A stretch of 64,000 nucleotides of DNA from Phaeoceros laevis (Eukaryota > Anthocerotophyta > Anthocerotopsida > Notothyladales), in assembly GCA_049999765.1 (NCBI GenBank), contig JBNGIQ010009312.1:70003-134002 (forward strand), read 5' to 3'. Of the stretch, positions 57,780 to 64,000 are shown piece after piece. Under the pieces are notes generated by a model, which was not told the origin of the DNA, made no database searches, and saw nothing but the letters and a program-made list of their open reading frames with translations. Position numbers and translations under genes: made by a program. Numbering within the stretch: the first letter of the stretch is position 1; every line of letters starts with the position of its first letter.

Positions 57780-58130
57780 AGGATGCCCTTGATCCTGCCC
57801 TGCTGTACAGCACCAGCACTTGCACAAGCTTTCAGGAGGTAAACATATGTGACCTGGTCTGCTAAAATCAGGCTTTCCTGCTCCATACCACACAATGCAG
57901 TCGCCTGGGGACCAAGCCCCGTGCTCAACATACCCATATATCACGGCGTTCCATGCATGGTACCGCATCTCTTGTGGGCAGACTGTGAAACAGCTTGCGC
58001 GCATTTTCCAACTGGCCACACTTTGCATACCCAGGAATCCTAGCATTCCATGTCACTGCATCCCTTGTGGCCATACTGTCAAAAGCCCTGCGTGCATCTT
58101 CCAATTCCCACATTTTGATACCACCTGAGC
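57780..58130 (-). pseudogene. Pentatricopeptide-repeat (PPR) gene remnant
   Basis: Conceptual translation on the minus strand gives PPR motifs in three different frames: WELEDARRAFDSMATRDAVTW and YAKCGQLENARKLFHSLPTRD near 58130-58000, WNAVIYGYVEHG near 57960, and ADQVTYVYLLKACASAGAVQQG near 57860-57790. Each is typical of PLS-class PPR proteins that act on organelle RNA. At least two frameshifts, no start and no end mean it is not a functional gene. Confidence 0.75.
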
Positions 58131-58847
58131 TGCATCGCCTCTTGTAACCGGCCTGACAGCAGACATGCGCGAGCGATGGTTCCCCCCAAAAAAAAGGCGT
58201 TGGGATCCGTATCCAAGCTTCACAGGTACAACTCCAGGTCGTCACCCCAACACCAACGCTTTTCTCAGCCCCACATCTCCGTATGACTCCTTGGCATTCT
58301 GGCAACATCAAGCAGTAGCGCACGCAGTGGACAGTGATGCAGGGGAGACAGTGATGCAGGTGGGGACGATTTCCAGCCTTCTGTGGTCAGAAAGAGGGCG
58401 GGGACGCGTCCTGCGGTGGCTGGGAGGCTGCCTGGACAGCCCTCCGGGTGAGCTCGGCAGCGGCGTGCCGGCTTAGGTACCGAGGTGGCAATGTGGTAGA
58501 CCGCGAGGAGTAATTCCTCCTCGGTCTGGGGTGGGATGCTCAGGACCGGCTCAATCTGATCAGATAGTGTATGGAAGAAATCAGACAGCAAGAGAGGGGT
58601 GGTGTTTGTGCCGCGCGCCTACCGCTTCTCGTGGTCACCATGAAAGCTGTGGACCGACGCAAAAAGAGCAGCGACAGCAAATGGACAAGGCAAACCCGCT
58701 CAGACGAGTTCGGACATGATAAACAGTGTTTGCACGAGAATAGTACTCCATATGCAGCTTCCAATTTACATATGGAAGGGAGATCAATTCATAAACTACC
58801 ACTCTTGGCTGCAAGTCTATGAATTGACCTCCCGCACTTATGATCCC

Positions 58848-59587
58848 TTAGGCTCCGTCACGTTGACCTAAAAGCTCAAGAATTTTCGCATCCACTTGAA
58901 GTTTGATAGAGCGAAAAGATTGTATTTCTGGATCAAGTTTTCTGTAGACGTCCTCGTCGAGACCGCTGTTCAATTTCCTCATATGTGATCAAGAAAATCA
59001 CTCCAGAGCGTAAGAACTTCGCTGAGAGAGTTAGGGTTGGCACAAGAATCCTGCATGTGTATACACACATCCAGCACCTAATCACACCTCACACATCCGG
59101 CACCTAATCACACCTCAATCTACTAGGAAAAAAAGCTGGCTAACATGCATCAAGCCTCAAGAGTGCGCCTTACATTTTGCAACTCCTTCTCCGTCCTTTT
59201 TATCTGTGACTCGAGGTGGCTGACAGAATCATGACTCTTCTTAAATCGGTGCTCCAAAGGCATTGCCTCATAGCCATTTAAGATCTGGTCTAGTGTGGAA
59301 GTTGCCAGTTCAGAACAAGAAAATGTCACATCAATCATGTCCTCATGATCAAGTTGCGGATCAAAGTGTCCTGTACTGAACACACAAACGTCAACTCCAC
59401 ACAAACGTCAACTCCACACATCGCGGAGAGCTCGGAGGCCTTCTTCAGCAATCCAGCTTTTCTCTTGTTGAACGTGGAGCGCCTTTTCGCTGCATTTGGA
59501 ATGCATCTGAGCTGGATCTAGCTGGAGATGGCTCATTACTATCTCCGGCGGAAGCAGGGCGGCTTCTTGCCGTAGTGATTTTGTCAT
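58848..59587 (-). CDS. Doubtful small coiled-coil protein gene
   Basis: Three minus-strand blocks look coding. 59587-59408 starts MTKSLRQEAALLPPEIVMSH and ends at TGA. 59404-59174 continues in the same frame (MIDVTFSCSELATSTLDQIL, KKSHDSVSHLESQIKRTEKE) and ends at a good donor (aat|gtaagg). 58982-58848 (LDEDVYRKLDPEIQSFRSIK, ILELLGQRDGA) closes with TAA. Heptad-like Leu spacing and many Lys/Glu suggest a coiled coil. A 17-bp tandem duplication (59390-59423 region) coincides with the internal stop, so the gene may be damaged, or an intron may hide the stop. I do not recognise the family. Confidence 0.35.
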
Positions 59588-60262
59588 CTGTTGCGAACAA
59601 CTGCCACACACAGAGAGCTCTAGAGAGAGAGAATTGCCTGACCTTGCAGGGGTTGTGCTTTTAATGAAGGGGCCATCCCCGCCGATTAGGGTAATTTATG
59701 TCTAAGTTTAGATATGAGACTTGTTCAGGTTTAGACTGTTTAGTGTACATGTGCCTTGAGAAGCACGTTTAGGGCCCGGGCTTCGTAACCATTTTTGCTA
59801 AAACGGGTCGAAGCGAAACCAGATCCCCCCTCCCCCCATTTCGTGAGCTCTGACAGCTTTTGAGGGCGAGCGGGCACATGCCGGTCCGCCTACCGACGCG
59901 TGTCCGCTGAGCCCGTTGCCCCGGTAAAGTTCACAAAGCGGTACATGGAAAGGGGCCTTACACCATCCAATGTTGAAGCCCTTTCGTGACTACCACATTA
60001 TGATTGCAGACATTTGTAATTTAGGATAGAACAAGGTACGGAATACATTAAGGTGCACTTTCAAAATGCACCGTAATGTGCACCACTGGTAACTACGGGC
60101 AGTCTGCAGTGTGCACTAAGATACCTGCAAGACAAACCTGGGACGTTAGAAGAACGTGAGAGAGAAGTCAGTGGACATTGGCAGGTCAAGATAACACAAG
60201 TTGGGATAACAGAAGATCCTCTTTATTGCATAGTATAGACGTAATTGGAGTGGGCGACCTAA

Positions 60263-61810
60263 TCATAAAAGCTCGTCAGTGGTCCGGATATCGTGAATAA
60301 AAACTGGTTCCAAAGGGCGATCATCCCTGTTCGTCTTCACTTTTTCAATCTCCTGAACAGACAGACCGATTACGTTCATAGGTCCTGTTAAAGTATATCC
60401 ATGTTGAGCTCGGAGCAGAAGAGTAGAAAGCTTAATCTCAGGAAATGCTAGTCAGTCCCCACTGTTACCTTGACAACTTCGCTCCCCTCCACAACACGTC
60501 CAAAGACTGTATGCTTGTTATCCAGATGGTGCGCTGGTGCTGTTGTTATGAAGAATTGTGACCCGTTGGAGTTAGGGCCGGCATTCGCCATAGAGAGGGT
60601 AAATGCTTCGTGTGTCAGCCTGCATCACAGAATGTTGTGCTAGTTTTGAGAAAGCTATACGATGCAGGATATCTTAACAAGAGCTAAGGTTGAATAATCC
60701 TGGAATGCTTACGTGCTGTCAAACTCATCTTCAAACGAGTGTCCCCAAATAGATTCTCCACCTGTTCCATCTCCGTTAGGATCCCCCCCTTGAATCATGA
60801 AGCCTTTGATGACTCTATGAAATGTGAGCCCATTGTAGGAGCCATCTTGACTGAACAAAGGTCCCGTCACAGTCAAGACAGATAACACGGAAAACCCACC
60901 AACCGTAAAGCAAACTCCTGAAGGTATGGAAAAGCCTGTCATCATACATTCATCTCTGCGACATGAAAATTTTCTGATACCACTTTGCAAGCATCAAAGG
61001 TACTAGGAATAGAGATGTGTGAAAGTTCATAGCACTTCCGATATACATCTGCCCTTTATGTTGCTCAAAACCGATGGGAAGATTACAAATCTGAAATCCT
61101 AGAGGATGAGTGTATACCTGAGTCCGACAAAATTTTGAACCGTTTTGGGAGCTTCTTTCCTGAAAAGTTCAACAGTTATGTATCCTTTGGTGGTATTCAG
61201 AATCTGTATGGAAAGGAGAACCTTATCAGAGAAAGATGCAGAAATGGACACAGTAAGCTGTCTGGCGACTACAGTCTTGGAAATGACGGCTTCATCTATC
61301 AGCTTCAAGGCAGAAAACTACCGCATAGCGAGGAAGCTCTCCAGTCTGAGTGAGAATAATCGAATCCTGGACAAGTCATCTTCCGATGGTCAAAAGAGAG
61401 TCAAACAGCAACCCAAAAAGCACCAGCAGGAATACCAGCATCTCGTGAGCACACCAATCTCCGCTAAAAGCCATCACAATTAGAATCTAGATTTGCTGCT
61501 GAACGATTTGCATTACCTCGCCAGTGGCAGAAAGTTCCTCCTTCCTGTCAAAACAGATGACACTGAAGACTGTGAGTAGATGAATACAGCTCCTATTCCT
61601 ACAGCTGTGCCCGTGCAACGATTTAGATTGCGGCTGCCACTGGAATCCTACATCTCACCTGTTTGCACTGTGCTTGTTCCACAAGGCCAGGGATCCCAGC
61701 ACGAGCAGAATGGCCACGTTGCAACCAACGATCGTCATTATGCTGAAGCGGGCGGGACCCTTCTTGCGCTTGCTCTGGAGCAGCAAGGCCTGTGGCTTGA
61801 TCCGACCCAT
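60263..61810 (-). CDS. Membrane-anchored cyclophilin, CYP21-4-like peptidyl-prolyl isomerase
   Basis: Catalyses cis-trans isomerisation of Xaa-Pro bonds, probably in the secretory pathway. Exons in transcript order: 61810-61659, 61544-61517, 61366-61322, 61203-61118, 60850-60713, 60619-60469 and 60352-60263; 229 residues, phases consistent. The N terminus [19 protein letters not shown] followed by a transmembrane segment ([20 protein letters not shown]) matches Arabidopsis CYP21-4. The cyclophilin domain reads [34 protein letters not shown] (active-site Arg, Phe, Met, Gln), [16 protein letters not shown] and [11 protein letters not shown]. The Trp that binds cyclosporin in human CypA is His here, so drug affinity is probably low while catalysis is likely kept. 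It is divergently arranged with the L19 gene. Confidence 0.92.
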
Positions 61811-62158
61811 ATGGCGCAGAATCAAGCGACTGGGGCACTCGTATTTGGATCCGGCTAGCAGAACTAGTTATCCCAGCGGCTGTCCGTTAGGGCTCCATAT
61901 AGAGCGAAGAGCTTGCTCCATTGTCAGTCGCATCGTAGCCCAGCTCTTGCTGAACCTCTCACAGTTTTTAGGAGTGGAGCCAGTATTCCCGTGCACCAGC
62001 TCCAATGCTTCGGAAACCTAGAAGCATTGGTGTAGTTGTAGTGATGCCGGCTGAATTTCGAGTAGCTGAGAGACGACGGATTATTGTCAGGGAGACTTGC
62101 CAATATGGTATCCTGACTTCTGAGATCTCCTGCGCTGCTGTATAGGGACCTGATACCC
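61811..62158. promoter_or_regulatory. Divergent promoter interval between cyclophilin and L19
   Basis: 348 bp separate the two start codons, which face away from each other. Both core promoters and 5' leaders must lie here or in upstream introns. No specific element was identified. Confidence 0.5.
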
Positions 62159-63093
62159 ATGGCTGCGGCTCGCTTGCGCAATGTTGCGTCCTTAGCCAAA
62201 GCGATCCTTGCGTCCAAACCTAATGCGGTGCAGTCATCCTCCAAGTTGGTAGGGCACTGCTGGCAGGGAGCATACCAGCCTGTGCGGGATGCCGTGAATG
62301 CTACCGATTCTGCAAGCTTTGCCAGACCGCAATGTCTGGTTGGATTTTGCCACGGCATTTCGACCACGTCCAAGGCCCAAGCTGACGTTGAACCTACATC
62401 AGCTGCAGGGCCTGATTCGGCAGCTGCATTGACTGGTGGAGTGAGACCTTATGTAAAGACGAAGAAGCTCACCAAGCAAGCCAAGCACATTATGCAGGTG
62501 GGGGTGATTCACGTGCCTGAGTTTCGTCGGTGCGGTGAACGGAGTGGGTTGATATTAACGACTCAAGTTTTGAAGTTCTTGCAGATCTTGGACAGAGAGG
62601 CGGTGGACACTGCCATGAAGGAGAGAAATATTCCCGATATCAAACCTGGTGACATAGTGCAGCTCAGAGTGGTGAGCGCTGTTGTCTGAGACCTGAGCAA
62701 GAGTTGGAACTTTTCGTGTTGAAAGAAGCTTAGCATTCCAATTGACTCACTTGCAGGAGGTTCCAGAGAACAAGCGAAGGGTGTCTCAGGTCAAGGGAAT
62801 TGTCATTGCCAAGCGGAACTCAGGGATCAACTCCACCTTCAGGATTCGTAGGGTTTTGGCAGGGGTAGGAGTGGAAGTCGTCTATCCTTTGTGAGTATCT
62901 GCGTTGTTCTCCCAGGCAGGGCTTCAAGTATGCTGGCTGTAGTTGGAATCGTTTTTCCTGCCTTCAACCTCTGTTCTTGTCTCTCAGGTATTCTCCCAAC
63001 ATAAAGGAGATCAAGATAATTAGTAGTAGAAAAGTGCGACGAGCTAAATTGTACTATCTGCGGGATAAAATAGCCAAGCTATCGACCTTTTGA
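62159..63093 (+). CDS. Organellar ribosomal protein L19 (bL19)
   Basis: Large-subunit protein at the subunit interface of bacterial-type ribosomes. Exons: 62159-62497, 62585-62671, 62757-62890 and 62988-63093; 221 residues, phases consistent. The first exon encodes about 100 residues rich in Ala, Ser and Arg with few acids early on ([20 protein letters not shown]), a likely mitochondrial or dual targeting peptide. The L19 core follows: [64 protein letters not shown] and [16 protein letters not shown]. Mitochondrial is my first choice over plastid because of the Arg-rich N terminus. Confidence 0.93.
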
Positions 63094-64000
63094 GACGACC
63101 CCTCCGTGGCCCTGAATATGAGCAGAACTTCTGCGGTAATAAGTAGGCGATTTTGACAAGTAAAAGATCTTGATCTTGACAAGTGACGGATCTCGAAGAT
63201 TTGGAAACATTGTAAGCTGTGATCCGCAATTGGAGATATGCTTTTTTGAGGCTTTCTGATGTGAAAATATATGCTTCGCAATTGAGAGTGCAGAACTGTA
63301 TCAGTTGTGAACTTGTGAACTCTGATTCTGAGATGTGCTCTTTCTTTGCTGCAAATGCATGGATGAATGTAGAGCGCAGGAGTGCACAGTGCAAGGGCAT
63401 ATGCAGTAGTGTATGCGTGGACGGTCAGGGCAGATGCAGTAGTGTATGCGTGGACGGTCAGGGCAGATGCAGTAGTGTATGCGTGGATGGTCAGGACATG
63501 GTTGCTTGGTGCAACGCTTATGGAAGAGCAAATAAGTAGATGAGAGAACGTGAGGCACATTAGGAAATAGCACATGTATGTTGCTCCATGTTAGTAGATC
63601 CTGAAGTACAAGAAAAGGAAAATTTTTGGAATCAGAAGGACTTGCCCGCCAAATGGAACATACATGCTAGACGTTGTAGTATAACCGGATGCATTGTACA
63701 GTATGTCTGTCATAATGGACACAGCCGGTAGTTGTGTTCGGTAAAACACAACTACTACACCACCATCGCCGACAGAGAAGCGGTGAGGTGAACTAATTTA
63801 ATCCAGTTCACCCCGGGCACACTACATGCAATGCAAAAGCAGATCCTTGTAGAAAACACTCAAAGAGCTTGCTGCTTGCCTAAACCCCTGAATCAGAAAT
63901 TATTCGTCCTGTAGGAGCCAACTATGGAAAGACTTCACGCACTTTGAATAATTTGACATCTTATATAATAAAGAAATAGGGGGAGTTGTTGTGTGTCCGT
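63094..64000. other. 3' flank of L19, no further gene seen
   Basis: About 0.9 kb containing the L19 3' untranslated region and a minisatellite. No reading frame with a known motif. AT-rich tatataataaagaaa near 63962 could be a polyadenylation-type signal. Confidence 0.5.
63403..63497. repeat. 33-bp minisatellite, three copies
   Basis: Units start at 63403, 63436 and 63469 with gcagtagtgtatgcgtggac, nearly identical, the last truncated. The length is a multiple of three, so both strands stay open across it, but no gene is implied. Confidence 0.9.

Overview
The window is nuclear DNA from a plant-lineage eukaryote. Genes are cut into many short exons by GT-AG introns of roughly 60-250 bp, and the gene set is plant-specific: limit dextrinase, a PRT1-type N-degron E3 ligase, plant SMEK/PP4R3, F-box proteins and a CYP21-4-like cyclophilin. 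An aldehyde dehydrogenase that I read as family 21 (ALDH21, known from mosses, lycophytes and some algae but absent from seed plants) and a giant filamin/REJ surface protein point to a seedless land plant, or a close streptophyte alga, that keeps motile sperm. I cannot name the species. Introns are compact and genic GC is moderate.

Layout. 1-3854 (+): 3' part of limit dextrinase, 22 exons in view. 6882-9761 (+): PRT1-like E3 ligase. 10285-23436 (-): a protein of about 4,240 residues made of some 27 filamin-type repeats, a REJ/PKD-like region and a hydrophobic tail, with an 11-kb last exon. 24587-25795 (-): F-box protein. About 26090-30250: AT-rich island with a 400-bp assembly gap, direct repeats, hairpins and one odd 127-residue His/Lys/Arg-rich reading frame with no acidic residues. 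30250-33220: minisatellites and a family of 0.43-0.55-kb repeats. 33220-38160: no recognisable gene. 38164-39390 (+): a second F-box protein. 40078-46840 (+): SMEK/PP4R3, 25 exons with one GC-AG intron. 47337-49361 (-): 2-oxoglutarate/Fe(II) hydroxylase. 52261-52816 (-): MazG-like dCTP pyrophosphatase. 55264-57588 (+): ALDH21. 57780-58130 (-): broken PPR remnant. 58848-59587 (-): doubtful coiled-coil gene. 60263-61810 (-): membrane-anchored cyclophilin, divergent from 62159-63093 (+): organellar ribosomal protein L19.

There are no operons. PRT1 and the giant gene are tail to tail, as are SMEK and the hydroxylase. Cyclophilin and L19 share a 348-bp divergent promoter interval. The products fall into starch breakdown, protein turnover, phosphatase control, nucleotide and aldehyde clean-up, organelle translation and, probably, cell-surface adhesion. 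They do not form one obvious pathway. The most unusual items are the filamin/REJ giant and the His-rich reading frame.

All exon boundaries were derived by hand from splice signals, reading frame and remembered family motifs. They are phase-consistent where listed, but no alignment or RNA evidence was available.
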